NCBI GenBank assembly: GCA_963555705.1
Contig: OY743176.1
Coordinates: forward strand, 60,152,040-60,216,039
Length of the DNA stretch: 64,000 nucleotides
Origin: Ligustrum vulgare
Lineage: Eukaryota > Streptophyta > Magnoliopsida > Lamiales > Oleaceae
Direction: 5' to 3'
Part shown: in pieces, positions 50,902 through 62,791 of the stretch
How the letters are laid out: every line of letters begins with the position of its first letter
Position numbering within the stretch: position 1 is the first letter of the stretch
Translations under genes and position numbers: made by a program
Notes under the pieces: model-generated
Seen by the model: the letters and a program-made list of their open reading frames with translations, nothing else
Databases searched by the model: none
Told to the model about the DNA's origin: nothing

Positions 50902-52110
50902 TTAGATTTTCTGATTCCCTTCTAGTAGATGCTGGTGCAGGTGATGCTCTTGGACATGAATTACCAACTGTAGGATTATTTTGAGGTGGTTGGTATTTAG
51001 ATGTTGGTAACTGATAGTATAGTATTTTGAAATGAGTGATTTAGATCAAAAGGTATAGGATAGGTTAAGATAGTTGATTCAGTGGATTGAGACCTTTTAT
51101 CTAGGAATCCTTCTTTGAAAGGGAAGTGGTGTTCATTGAAGATGACATGTCTTGAAATGAAGACTCTTCCTGTGGGAGTTAGGCTTTTAAAACCCTTATG
51201 AGCATAACTGAAACCTAAGTTAACATACCTCTGAGAATGAAAGGATAATTTATGTTTATTGTATGGTCTTAAATAAGGGTGGGAGGCATAATCAAACACT
51301 CTTAGGTCTTCATACTTAACTAATTTGTTGAACATAGTTTGGTAGGGGGTTTTGTTTTGAAGAATTGGTGTAGAAAGTCTGTTTATTAGGTAGTTGGCAT
51401 TTGAAAAGACTTCCCACCAGTAATGTAAGGGCATGTGAGTTTGTGCTAAGAGTGTAAGACCAATTTCCGTTATATGTCTATGCTTTTTTAACCCTACCAT
51501 TGTGTATGGGCATGAAAACCTTTTTCTAGACCTGATTCATTTGCAAGTTGCTTAAAAGGTCTATATTCTCCTCCAAAATCAGTTTGTAGTGTTTTAATCC
51601 TTCTTTCAAACTTGTTTTCTACCAAGGCTTTGAAGTGCAAAAAGGTTTTTAGGGCTTCAAATTTGGTTCTAAAAGGATAAATCCATTAATGTCTACTATA
51701 GTTATCAACAAAGAGTATATAATATCTAAACCCCACTGTTGATTTAATTGGAGACAGTCCCCATATATCACTATGGACTAGATCTAATGGATTTTGAGCA
51801 TGTGAAGTAGAGTTTTGAAAGGGAAGTTTGTGACTCTTACCAAACTGACATGATTCACAGAAAGATTGATAAACATTTCCTTTAAACTTTGTATTACAGT
51901 CCTTGAGTACATGATTGAGAACTTGTGAAGAGGGATGGCCCAGTCTCCTATGCCATACTTCAAGTTCTAAGTGTTTAGAATCGAAATTAGGATCTGCAGT
52001 TTTACAAGAATAAAGAAAAAATTGGAAAGCTGGTCTTTCTAAGAGAGACCGACTCTTGATTCTTTGCTTGATTGAATTTATTTGGAAGATCAAGTTGGTA
52101 AAGCCCGCCT
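50902..52110 (-). pseudogene. Copia integrase
   Basis: The GAG-pre-integrase block LEVWHRRLGHPSSQVLNHVL with CESCQFGKSHKLPF gives the HHCC zinc domain (51800-51975). The core starts with D in LVHSDIWGLSP and SRH near 51690. The part at 50997-51500 continues with TEIGLTLLAQTHMPLHYWWE, LINRLSTPILQNKTPYQ and the typical RPYNKHKLSFHSQRYVNLGFS end. The second Asp block lies in a broken stretch near 51530-51600. Several stops and frame changes occur. Confidence 0.85.
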
Positions 52111-52470
52111 TTAAGTATCCCTTGCACCAGTACCTTCCTCATTAGGAGATCCTTCACAACACAACACTGAGGATAGAATTCAATAAACATGTTGTTATCA
52201 TGAGTAAATTGTGAAACACTTAGCAGATTTTTCTTGATTCTAGGAGCATACGGCAGTTTGTTGAGCTTAAGTGTTTTATTTTCATTTGCAGTAACATTTT
52301 TGAAACCTGTGTGCGTGATAGGTAGAAGATTACCATTAACGACTAGGATTTGTTCTGTACCAGTATACTCTTTGACTCCACTCAGATTGGTAATGTCGTT
52401 TGTAACATGATTGCTGGCTCTTGAGTCAGCAAACCATGAGAGATCTTCAAGAGTAGATGCATAGTAGGCA
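52111..52470 (-). pseudogene. Copia protease region
   Basis: On the minus strand SWFADSRASNHVTNDITNLS contains the copia protease site, but the Gly of the D-S-G-A motif is Arg here, which should abolish activity. It continues through LPITHTGFKNV and KLPYAPRIKKNLLSVSQF, the usual link to the integrase. A frame change lies between this segment and gag. Confidence 0.75.
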
Positions 52471-52799
52471 ATAGGTGTGAAAATTAGTCCGTGAATTCAT
52501 TTCTCTAGGTTTCTTGACACGGTTCTTTGAATTCTGATTGCATACTTCCTCTCCCTCTTCCTCTGTTTCTGCCTTTAGAACTTTGAAATCTTGAGAAATT
52601 TCCTCTGTTATTTCTTCCAGCATTCCTTCCTCCTGTGTTACCTTGGCTCAAATTAATTGATCCAACACCATTCTTACTTGGTTCAAGTAGTCCAACCTAC
52701 TTTCATAAGTGAGTAGGATGGAAGTCAGTTCCTACTAGCTTACTGATTCTTTTCCATTGATTTGGACTACTATAGGTGTGTAGTCCTTATCCAAGCCTA

Positions 52800-53375
52800 T
52801 TAGTACTTAGTGATTAGATCATCTTGGTCTACAACCTTCCCGGTAATTTCTAGATTTTTTGCTAATCTTTTTGCTGTAGTTAAGAATTGATCCATTGTAA
52901 GAGATCCCTTCCTCATCCTTTGTAACTCAGCAATGAGAAATGTAAGTCTATATTTGTTCATTACCCCGAAGCTTTCCAAGATGCTTGTCCACGTTTTACT
53001 GGAACTAGTACTACCAATGACCCACATTGTAATTTCAGGAGTCATAGATGAGTATAACCATCCCATCAACAATTGATCAGCTGAAATCCATTTGATGTAT
53101 TTAGGATTAGTGCGAAACTCAGTAGCTACTCCACTTTCTGTGGTGATTTGAGTTGTGATAACTTCTGGTGGACACAGTTTCATGCCAAGTAGATAACCTT
53201 CAAGGTTGTGCCCTTTGATTGTGGGCATCACCATATTCTTCCACGGAAAAAAATTATCTGTGTCCAGCTTGACAGAGATACTTTGAGTAAGATTAGAGAT
53301 GAAAGGAAGAGAAAGAAGAGGACTGGTTAATTTGGTTTGTTGTGCTATCACCAGTGGAGGAATTCGTGTTTTGAG
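52800..53375 (-). pseudogene. Copia gag, N-terminally truncated
   Basis: The readable part runs VKLDTDNFFPWKNMVMPTIKG, LEGYLLG, WISADQLLMGWLYSSMTPEI, WTSILESFGVMNKYRLTFL and LQRMRKGSLTMDQFLTTAK, the layout of copia-type gag (UBN2/gag-polypeptide families). It ends at TAG 52800. Codons before about 53375 read into the SIRE-like LTR, so the true start is missing. The region 52471-52799 holds remnants of the gag tail, basic and Ser-rich, in broken frames. Confidence 0.8.
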
Positions 53376-55822
53376 TGTTAGCCCAAGAGTAACTAACCAA
53401 GAGTGGGTGAATTGGTTTATAAAACTTTTTCGATAAATAATCTCAAACTTAAAACCAATCGATACAAGTATAAACACTTAGTGTTGGAAGATATGCAAAG
53501 TAACTTAACTATCAATGTAGAGTGCTATAAAGATGTAAACTTAATTGATAAAGCAAGTATAACACTTAGAGATAGTATTGCACAATATAGATTGATAGAA
53601 TAGAGAGGTGTAATGTAAGTAAGTAAATGGGATAAGAGGATGCAAACGATATTTAAGAAGGTTCAATCAAACAACTAGATCTACGTCATCCGTTATCAAG
53701 CTCTCCGTCACGAGTAAGGTCAAATCCACTGTAATGGTAACTTACAACAAGGAGTACCAAATCCTTAAGTGACTTACAACAAGAAGCACTTATCCTTATG
53801 TGACTTATAACAAGGAGTACCTATCCCTAGTGATTTACAACAAGGAGCACATATCCTTAACAACAATCGAGTTTTTACAAGGCTCTCAAAATCATAGGAT
53901 AATAAATGATAAGTTTACAATTGTGGAAAACTCTCTTAAACAAATGATATAATTAAATCAAGTATATAGAGAGTTTTGGATAACACTTCAATAGATGACA
54001 ATGAATTTAGCTCAAGTGTTTTGTTGAAAAGTCTTTGATAGATAGGATGTGCAATATGTGGGATCTTTTAATCAAATCTTTCAACCAAATAATCTCTCTT
54101 AACAAGTAATACAAGTTAAGTATGAAGAGAGATTTTTACTTTAATATAAGTGCTTGGTAAAGAAGAACTTTTGTAAATAAAAATGATAATAATCAAGCTT
54201 GAAAAGTTTTCTTACCCACTTGAAATCTTTGATGAGATAGATGAATAAATATTCAATAGATCAAGTAAGTACCAAGAGATATCAACACTTGAATAATTAA
54301 TAATAAGTTAAGCTCAAAGTGTTTGGAAAATAGAACTTTGATAAATCAAATTATAATGAAAATTATAACAAATATTATCAAAGTTCTTCAGTAGAAATTC
54401 TCCCTTTAAAAGATTAAAACAAGTTTAGAGTAAAGAGAGACTTACACTTCTATTCCAATATATCATGTGAAAATGTTGAAGAAGTTTAAATAATATAAAA
54501 CAAGTTAATTTCATAAAATACCACTTAAGTTTGAGCGAAATTTCAAATATATCACTAAAGTTCAATCATTACACAATCTACGACTCAAGTTCTAATTAGT
54601 TACTCAAAATGTCATTTTATTGACTTTCTTATCCGAAAATTGGCAAAAAAATCGCTAAAATAGTCCTTAATATTTTATTTTGATGTAAAAACCTTAATTT
54701 TTTTTTCTAAATTAACAAAAGTGGTCCTTTTTTATTTAAATATCAAATATATTCTTATTTTCTAATATAAAATTTACAATTGTGTCATAACATTTGCAAA
54801 AGTACAATTGAGTATGTTCATAACTTTTTCGTTTAATATATTTAATTAACTAAAATTAGTATATTAGATTTTTTCACTAGGATTTTATTGATCAAATGGT
54901 TAATATGCATATATTTGTTAGTACAATCTAAAAATTATTATGAAATAAATTAAATTAATATTTGTTTGAAATATATTTTTAAGGAAATTAATTCTTGAAA
55001 ACGAAAAAATTATTATCATACTTGAATAAATATCTTGACAATGAAATAAAAAATAGACAATTCTTTTTAATTATAACGTGCGATCGAAAATTAGAAAAAT
55101 GTTATGGGTCCATTTAAAGTGTGCCTTCGAAAATGAATTTGGGGGAAATGAAGAAAAAAAACTATTACAAACAAATCTTAAGTTAATTTAGTTCATAATA
55201 ATTGATAGATTATAAAAAAATTATCTATGAATTATTATGAAATAAATTAAATAAATATTTGGTTGTAACAGAAGTTTTGAAAATCATTTCCCCTAAATTC
55301 ATTTTCAAACAAAAATTTTGTTTTCTTAATTTTCAAACACACATTATATTAAAAAATATATATATATTTTTCACTTGATTTTTGAAGAGATTTATTCAAA
55401 AAAAAATGATTTTTTCATTTCAAAAATCAATTTCTTTAAAAAAATATATACAAAAAATATTAATTTAATTTATTTCATAATGATATTTAGATTATATAAT
55501 AAAAAGGACCACTTTCATTAATTTAGATTTTAAAAAAAATAATAAGGACTTTTATATAAAAATAAAATATTAAGAATAATTTTAGCAATTTTTCCAAAAT
55601 TAGGTACTCTTTGTGCCTATTTTTGGATAAGAAAATCAATAAAATGACATTTTGAATAATCAATTTGAACTTTAGTGTTATATTTGAAATTTCGCTGAAA
55701 CTTAAGTAATATTTTGTATAATTAACCCATATATAACTCAAGAATCTTACAAAAAAAATTTTCCAAAAACTTTTGATGAATTTGATAAAATAAAATTTAG
55801 ATGAATCAAACTTTAAATTTTA
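53376..55822 (-). mobile_element. SIRE-like LTR, second copy, interrupted and truncated
   Basis: It is the reverse complement of the 3' part of the solo LTR at 6095-7859: it starts TGTTAGC at 53376 and follows the same order (CCAAGAGTGGGTGAATTGG, the AAGGAGTACC / CTTACAACAAGG repeats, then the series of AAGAGAG-AAA blocks). It is interrupted at 54505-55732 and lost after about 55822, where a (TG)n(G)n tract begins. Whether it is a solo LTR or part of a larger element cannot be told. Confidence 0.75.
54505..55732. mobile_element. Long-TIR insertion (Mutator-like, non-autonomous)
   Basis: About 1228 bp. The first and last ~240 bp are inverted copies of each other (TTAATT-ATA-AAAATA-CACTTAAGTTT..., AAATGTCATTTTATTGA, AAAGTGGTCCTTTTT). 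Flanking 9-bp sequences TAAAACAAG (54496-54504) and TAACTCAAG (55734-55742) agree at 7 of 9, and the interrupted LTR reads continuously when the segment is skipped. Inside is AT-rich and non-coding. The 9-bp flank suggests Mutator. Confidence 0.7.
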
Positions 55823-55852
55823 TGTGTGTGTGTGTGTGGGGGGGGGGGGGGG
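55822..55852. repeat. (TG)n followed by a G run
   Basis: About eight TG units then 14-15 G. It marks the truncation point of the SIRE-like LTR. Confidence 0.9.
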
Positions 55853-58800
55853 TATTAAATAAAAGTTGGTATTAAATGAAAGTCAGTATTTGAACTTCTC
55901 ACTGTAATCTTCAATTTGACACTCATATTATATATTTTTTGATTTCAAAAATAATACAATAATTATTAAAAGAATAATAACAAAATAGAAAAATTAACAT
56001 TGTGATGTTATTAATTAATAGTATAGTACGGATGCAATGCAATTAATGACAAATGTAAAATAATAATTCCTAAAAATCTTCAAAAGTAGAAAGTTTTTTG
56101 GCGGGAAACTATGTATGTATTTTGGTGACAGTTATTCTACTTTTATTGATACTAGTACTCAGTATTTTCACCTGTGCAATGCACGAGAATATATTTTTGA
56201 TAGTGATTTCGATCAAAATTTATGAAAATATGTTAATTATACAATTATATCAAATAAAAATATAGTACAATAACATTTTAATAAAAAAATATAGTACAAC
56301 ATTTTAATAAAAAAATATTATTATCGAATTCAAAACTTTAAAAAAGTCAAAACTAATCAAAATATAAAATGCAACATGTACAAAACTAATCAAAATTAAG
56401 AAATCCTGATTTTTATAGGATTTTTCTTTTTAAAATTTTATTTTTTCTTTTAAAAAATTATTTTTATTTATCATTTATTTGTTTGTTGGACTTTCTTCTT
56501 CTAAATAAGTTATTTTTATCTTATTTTTTATATGTTAAATTATTTATTTTGAAATATAATATAATATAATAAATAAAATTAAAAATCATAAATCTATATT
56601 TGTTATGAATTGGTAATTTTGGAATTAAAGAATATTGTTAGTATATTTTTTGTGTATTTAATTTTATCTCCAAATGAGTAAATTTTTCTTTATTTCAAAC
56701 ATAACTTTATTTTTTACCAAGTTACACTATGATTAAGCAGAATTTTGAATAATCTTTTTTTAACAAAATTTCAAAACTACGGATTTTGAATACTTTTTTA
56801 TTAGTGTTGTCCTTCTTAAAAGTGGTTTGAAAAATTGTGTGGTTTATAAAATGATTTATAATTTTTTTTACAAGTTTATTGAACTCATGCTTAAACATAA
56901 TTTTAATACTGATACTCATAAATTTTTTTAGTTAATTTGATTTCGAACATAATATATTTTAACTTTCGATAAAGTTTATTTTTTAATGTATTACTTAGAT
57001 ATAATTTTATATTTCTATAATATAAAATTATTCGATTTGAAAGACTATTTCTGGATTACTCATTTAATTTTTTTTATATAATTTAATTGGAAAACTTATA
57101 AAAATACAAAATATAAAATTAAAACATTTTCGGCTTATTTAAACGTTTTTTAACACATTTTATAATATAATTTAATATCTCTAGAAATAATTTAATATTA
57201 CTTTACCAAGTTACACAATGATTAAGCAGAATATTTTTAAATAATCATTTTTTTTTGAACAAAATTTCTAAATTACTGATTTTGAATACTTTTTTATAAC
57301 GATTGGAAAATATCTATTTATTTTTTAAATTAGACTTATAATGTTTTTAATGTAATTTTTCACATTTTTTCCAAAAGTAAAATGAAGTTAGGATACATAA
57401 TTAAATTAATAATTATATTAAAATCAATCATCCTATTAAGTAAAAACATATTTGTTAAAAAAAAAAAAATTCAAATTGTCATTTTTGGTAATTTGAACGA
57501 AGCATCTTTATTTGACAAAATATTTTTAAACAACACATTTTTAAATTACTTTTTAATCATACATTTTTTTCTCTATTTTTCAACAACTAATTTTTATCTC
57601 GAAAATATCATATTCTTTGATTTTTAACAAAAAACTTTAAAAATCATTATATTTATATAATTTAACAGTGCTCAAAACAGTTTTTTTTAAACTTTATTTT
57701 TTTTACTTTTTTATTTTTTGGGAATAAATGTATGTACTGTTCAAAAGTATAATTCAAATTTGTAATCACTATACTTTGGAGTTTGGATTGTTCAACCATT
57801 AGCATTAATTGCACTTTAATGATTTTTTATTTTTTTTTGGGCAAAAACTTTCCATATTTGGCAAGCAATTTTATGCGGAAAAGTGTATGTGTATTTTTTG
57901 TGGCTGTTACTTTATTTTTATATATGTATAGATTAAGATTAAGATAAGATAAGATTAAGATTAAGATTTATTGTTTTTATATATAAAGTTATTATTTTTA
58001 TATTTATAAATTATTGTTATCTTGGAATTCATATTTATCTATTATATTATTAATATTTTTTGAATTTGTGTAGATTAATGTCGTATTTAAATACATTTTT
58101 TGAAGAAAATAAATATAAAATTACTTTTAATAATAATTGTTTAAAAATTACACGGTCTAAAATTTTCGGTACAATTTATTGACCTTCAACGTTCCCCTAT
58201 TGCCATGTCATGATGAGTGCAAATTTTGCGTAAGTATTATTTTAACTACTTGACTTTATAAATAAAATTATAATTTTATTGATCAAATACAAATATTTGT
58301 TGGGTTAAGATTAAACACACATTTATAATTATTGTGATTGATATTTTTGAAGGAAATTTAGAGAAAATATTAAACATGAGAGGTAAATACAAAAATTGTG
58401 AATATTATAGTTAAGAATGAATAATATTTTTTTAATCATTCTTAATTTAATAGTTGTGTAAATGTTATATGATATACGATATAAGATTTTCGGTATAATT
58501 TTTTGACTTCAACATTGTTTATTGTCATATCATGATAATTGCTAAACTTGTATAATTATTATTTTGTCTACTTGATTTTATAAGTAAACATATAATTTTA
58601 TTGGTTAAATACAAATATTAAGATTAAGCACGCATATAATTATTGTGATTAATAATTTGAATAATAATTGGATAAACTTAAACACAAGAGGCAAATGCAT
58701 GAAAAATATATTGAAAATTCCAAAGAATCAATATTGTATCCATAAGATTACATCAAACATGATATACCACTAAATAAATTACTAAATTTGCAGTTTCTTT

Positions 58801-59775
58801 GATGTTAATAATAACCTATAAAAACTATTGAGAAAACACTCATATAAATTGACTTTTACAGTTCAAATAAGTTATTACAATTTGAATTGGTTATATTGCT
58901 CCTATTATGCCCCATTATTTGGGAAATAACGAGGTTTTAAATAGTGTTGTTTGAAGAATGTATGGTTAAAAAATATTTGAAAAGTCAAAAATAGTAGACT
59001 TAACTAAGATTATGGTTGAGATTGAGTGGTGAATAAATTTGATTTTAAAAAAATTGGGTCAAATAAGGGCATTGTTTATTAAATTTTAATAATTATTGTA
59101 ATATAACATTATTTTTCATGTATTTTGAATTTGTGTTAATTATGTATAAGTATTAAAATTTTACAAATACTTATCGAACATCGATATTTTTTAATAGCAT
59201 CTTCCGTGCAAACAAATTTCATCGCAAATTTTCAAACTCAATCTTAACCATTCATTCTTAGTCAAGCCCAAAATTTTGATTTTTTAAATATTTTAAATCA
59301 CACATCCATTAAAAAAATAAAAATAAAATTGCAAAAATAAATTTTTTTCATAGTATCAAATAGGCTCTTATTTAACAACAAACATGTTGATAAATCTATT
59401 AATATAAGTTTTTATAAGCAAATTTATTTCTTTGATATACGTAAAAATTTGGTCGTGCACATTTACAAACAACGAAATAAAAATACAATAACAAAATGTT
59501 GTTGTTATTGCGAGGCTTGTAAATTTAACTAGTCTTCATGAACCTCTTTAGTTGTTGAGAAAGTGGCCCAAAAACGATATATATAGCGTACCAAATAAAA
59601 TTAACAAATAAATTAGATATAAAGATTACGAGGATATTTATGGAGTAAGATTTAAGAATGTTGATATGAACTAAACAATGCACAATCTTGATCTTATTGA
59701 AAATATTAGTAAAAAGTGCATACATTGTAAAATTCTTTCTCAACATCCCTTTTAAGATATATTTAAGTTTAACTA
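55853..59775. other. AT-rich DNA with two old tandem duplications
   Basis: No coding sequence. A block at 56719-56800 (AAGTTACACTATGATTAAGCAG...) recurs at 57205-57300, giving a period near 486 bp. Another at about 58157-58330 recurs at 58478-58650 (TTTTCGGTA-AATTT-TTGAC...), period near 320 bp. A GATTAA/GATAA microsatellite lies at 57925-57968. An element-end-like CACCTGTGCAATGCACGAG occurs near 56171. Confidence 0.65.
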
Positions 59776-60011
59776 TGTTATAAATAATTATGAAAATTAT
59801 TAAGAAATTCACCACTAATTTTATACCTAATTTCCACCCAAGTTATATTGTAAATTAATGTAATGAATGACTTTTACTTCCCTATAAATATAGGTAGGAA
59901 TTGCTTGAATTTGGTGTACCAATTCTTGATCAAGAAAGAATTCTCCTCCTTCTCTCTAGTTCTCAATCTCTCTCTAATTCTTGTGTTTAGAATTTTGATA
60001 GTTTCACAACA
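59776..60011 (+). repeat. 5' LTR of E5
   Basis: About 236 bp. The end (CACAACA) is fixed by the PBS; the start at TGTTATAAATAATTATG is set by likeness to the E4 LTR start and is less sure. A TATA box is at 59883-59892. Confidence 0.6.
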
Positions 60012-60025
60012 CGTTATCAGCACGA
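60012..60025 (+). other. Primer-binding site of E5, unusual
   Basis: CGTTATCAGCACGA, identical to E4 2346-2359. The following bases (GCCTCTAGCC) extend the possible pairing with a tRNA-Ile 5' half further than in E4. Confidence 0.55.
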
Positions 60026-61641
60026 GCCTCTAGCCTATTGAGTAATATGACGGGAGTATGCTCTACAGTTGCATCTAAATGATGAACCTCTGTATCAGAA
60101 ACCAGATTATTACTAATCAACGTTTCATATTCCAAACCTAGTGTTTTTGGTGTTAGAAAATCATATATACATCATAGATTATAAAATCAATTCCAAGTCT
60201 ATAGAAAAATTTAGATTAAAGGCACGGTTGCAGTTGTGATCATGATGTCCAACACTAACTTGGTGAAAATTAACAAAAGTCCACCAACTTGGTAGGTATA
60301 GTGATAAGATTTTAAATCGTTTCATTATAATTATGCATATTAATTATATAATTAGCATTAACAATATCCACAACTAATTAACGATTAATATGTGATCAAC
60401 AAGATAAATTAAAGATTTTAAACAAGGTATAAGTAAAATAATCATTGTCATACCGTGACGGATTGGACTATTATGAATACCTTAACTGGAGATGACTCAT
60501 CATCGCAACGGATTGGACTATTATGAGTACCTTGACTGGATTTGACGATATGACTTGATCACTATTATGAATACCTTGACTGGAGGATATGACTCGCTCA
60601 CTCATGAAAGGTAATTATTTCATTATGTAGACACCGCCTATATGGTCGGTTTACGGAATAATTTACATATATTCAAGTTTTATATTATTTCAGAAACACC
60701 TCAGTTGTTGGTTAATTCTAACATATTAGAGGTTATTGTCAACATATATACGTGGTGGTATAACCCCAGTATTATTATTGATATTATTGTTATTTAATAT
60801 TTCATTAAATGATACCAGAAGTTATCAATACTAAAGTTAGATAATATTTTATCAAATGATACCAGAAGTTATCATTACTAAAAGTTGGTAAATGTTGATA
60901 AAAAGTTATCAATACCAAAAGGTTGGTAAATGTTTGATCGGGTTTGGATCTGAATAGGCCCATGAGTGGTCACAGCCATTCCCACAACCAACCCATGGAT
61001 AATGAGTTGTCCACCTTATTTGAAAAAAAAAAAGGTGATCCAACGTGATTAACACCTTTGTTAATTAAAGAATCCAAAGTGATGAATCCACCAGTGAAAT
61101 CACCTTCTTTAATTAAAGAATTAAAGAATTTTCATGATGATGGATATATGCTGTCAACCAACCTTGTTTGTGGACAACGGTGAGCAAGCACCTTTTGTGA
61201 AAAGGCGCATGTGAATTGGAAATAACTTGTGGAGTCTGAACTAATTTTTTAGAGGATGGTATTATTATTGTTGATGGATGTTGATAAAAAATATTTTATC
61301 AACGGTACCAGGAGTTACCATTATTTGTATTGAAAAGATAGATAAAAATTGATTATCCAACAAGAGAATGTTGATGTATGATAAGATAATATCACATGAT
61401 AGCATGGACATAGCTAATGTGAAAATAATCTCATCAGTATTATGAGATGAATATTAGATGATAAGTATCTGAACAAGTTCTTGCACGAGCAATTATGTAT
61501 TCCAGAAGAAGTACATATTTATACCAGAAGAAGTAAAAAATTATCATCTAAACATGCTGAAATGATATTATTATTGCTCCTGAAGAAGCATAAAACAAGT
61601 CATACATAAAAGGGGGAAACATTTATGATCCTCAAAGTGAG

Positions 61642-61842
61642 AGATGTGTTTCGGGAGTAGCCGTATCCTACCACCTCTGAACTTTTGAGGACATAAAGAA
61701 ACACTCAAAGAGGTGTGTTTCAAGAGTAAGAATACTCTGTACTCTACCACCTATCTTTGAGGTACAAAAGATTAAACATTGATAAAATCCTAGAAATTTA
61801 AGGTGTGTCTCAAGAGTAAGAATACTCCGTACTCTACCACCA
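61642..61842. repeat. Three hairpin-forming repeats beside the LOG gene
   Basis: Copies at 61642-61679, 61711-61754 and 61801-61842 share AGGTGTGTTTCAAGAGTA, AATACTCTGTACTCTACCACC. Within each, GAGTA and TACTC are complementary. They begin 14 bp past the LOG stop codon, so they would lie in its 3' UTR. Confidence 0.75.
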
Positions 61843-61855
61843 TCTATTCTAGGGT

Positions 61856-62509
61856 TCACAAAGTTAAGTTTACATTAACCGGACTCCATTTTCGCTTGAT
61901 TCCTCTTCCTTGCGACCAATCTATCTTAACTCCTGCTGGATCTTGTATGGGGATATATGATTGCAACTTATCCAGCAGTTCCTCGATAGTAGGAGCAGAA
62001 ATAAGGATTCTCCTAGAAAATGGAGAGATGAATCCCTGTTCCACAGCATAATCAAGAAATATTAGCAAACCATCAAAGAAATTGTTAACATTTAAAAGCC
62101 CAATAGGCTTGGTATGGAGATCTAAATGAGCCCAGGAGGTAATATTAAAGATTTCCTCTAAAGTACCAAAACCTCCAGGCATGGCAATGAAGGCATCAGA
62201 ACCATATAACATGCAAGTTATGCGTTCATGGATAGATAAGGTTTGTACTTCATGCCCTCGTGTTTTGCCTGCGATATCAACTAAAGGAACGGGTATAACA
62301 CCTATTACTCTTGATTTTTCTGCTTGAGCAGATTGGGAAACACAACCCATCAATCCACTGCTACCTCCTCCATATACTAGATTGATACCTTTCTCTCCCA
62401 ACTTTTTTCCCAAATCCACGGCTGCTTCTAGATACCCAAAACCTTTCCCTACATTTGATCCACAAAATACACAGATAGTTTTGATCGGTCGAAGTTTTGG
62501 TCCTTCCAT
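61856..62509 (-). CDS. LOG-family cytokinin riboside 5'-monophosphate phosphoribohydrolase, intronless
   Basis: 217 aa from ATG at 62509 (MEGPKLRPIK). An upstream in-frame ATG at 62611 would add 34 residues unlike the family, so I prefer 62509. Seen: a Rossmann start ICVFCGSNVGKG (12-23), VYGGGSSGLMG (45-55), an Arg in IHERITCM (R96) and the signature PGGFGTLEE (111-119) with the catalytic Glu; the C-terminus is basic (GIKRKW). The LOG family releases free-base cytokinin from its riboside monophosphate in the cytosol. Length and all key motifs are normal. Plant LOG genes normally have several introns; none is here, so it looks like a reverse-transcribed copy. It lies antisense in E5, 282 bp downstream of the 183-aa ORF. 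Activity is not shown. Confidence 0.85.
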   Translation of the reverse strand: MEGPKLRPIKTICVFCGSNVGKGFGYLEAAVDLGKKLGEKGINLVYGGGSSGLMGCVSQSAQAEKSRVIGVIPVPLVDIAGKTRGHEVQTLSIHERITCMLYGSDAFIAMPGGFGTLEEIFNITSWAHLDLHTKPIGLLNVNNFFDGLLIFLDYAVEQGFISPFSRRILISAPTIEELLDKLQSYIPIQDPAGVKIDWSQGRGIKRKWSPVNVNLTL

Positions 62510-62791
62510 CTTTGAGAGAATAAGGAAGAAAGAAAAACTTATGTCAAAATGATATTTTGGGATGCATGAAACTGTGAAAATCATTGGCTTTTTAAACTTG
62601 AAAAACTTCACTATTTACTGCTCATCTTTTGAAAAAGTGAAAACCTAATTCTGACTAAGTTACACTACTTTTGATAAAGCTTACCTTTCGGTGATTTTTT
62701 TAATACACTTTATCAATACTCAAGAAATGAAATATGAAAATATTTTATGTGCAAATATATACACACAATATATCAAATGATTTACCTTGTA
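62510..62791 (-). other. Spacer between the two antisense ORFs
   Basis: 282 bp, AT-rich. It contains ACTTTCGG-like and TATA-like strings on the minus strand but no clear promoter. In-frame extension of LOG back to 62611 is open, so part may be 5' UTR. Confidence 0.4.

Larger units (their letters stand above)
47708..53375 (-). mobile_element. Ty1/copia element (Ale/Retrofit-like), 5'-truncated
   Basis: On the minus strand it keeps gag, protease, integrase, RT, RNase H and a 3' LTR (47708-48072) in copia order (integrase before RT). The 5' LTR and gag start are lost at 53376, where a SIRE-like LTR begins. Stops and frameshifts are frequent. Copy B of the Harbinger-like element sits between integrase and RT. 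Lineage is judged from WHRRLGHPSSQVL, CQFGKSHKLPF and related blocks. Confidence 0.85.

Noticed and set aside
59525..59815. 96-codon hydrophobic minus-strand ORF
   Set aside because: Ile/Leu/Phe-rich translation of AT-rich DNA, overlaps the E5 LTR start, no domain.
61668..61859. Repeat-like 63-codon ORF next to LOG
   Set aside because: Generated by the three hairpin repeats; no start context or domain.
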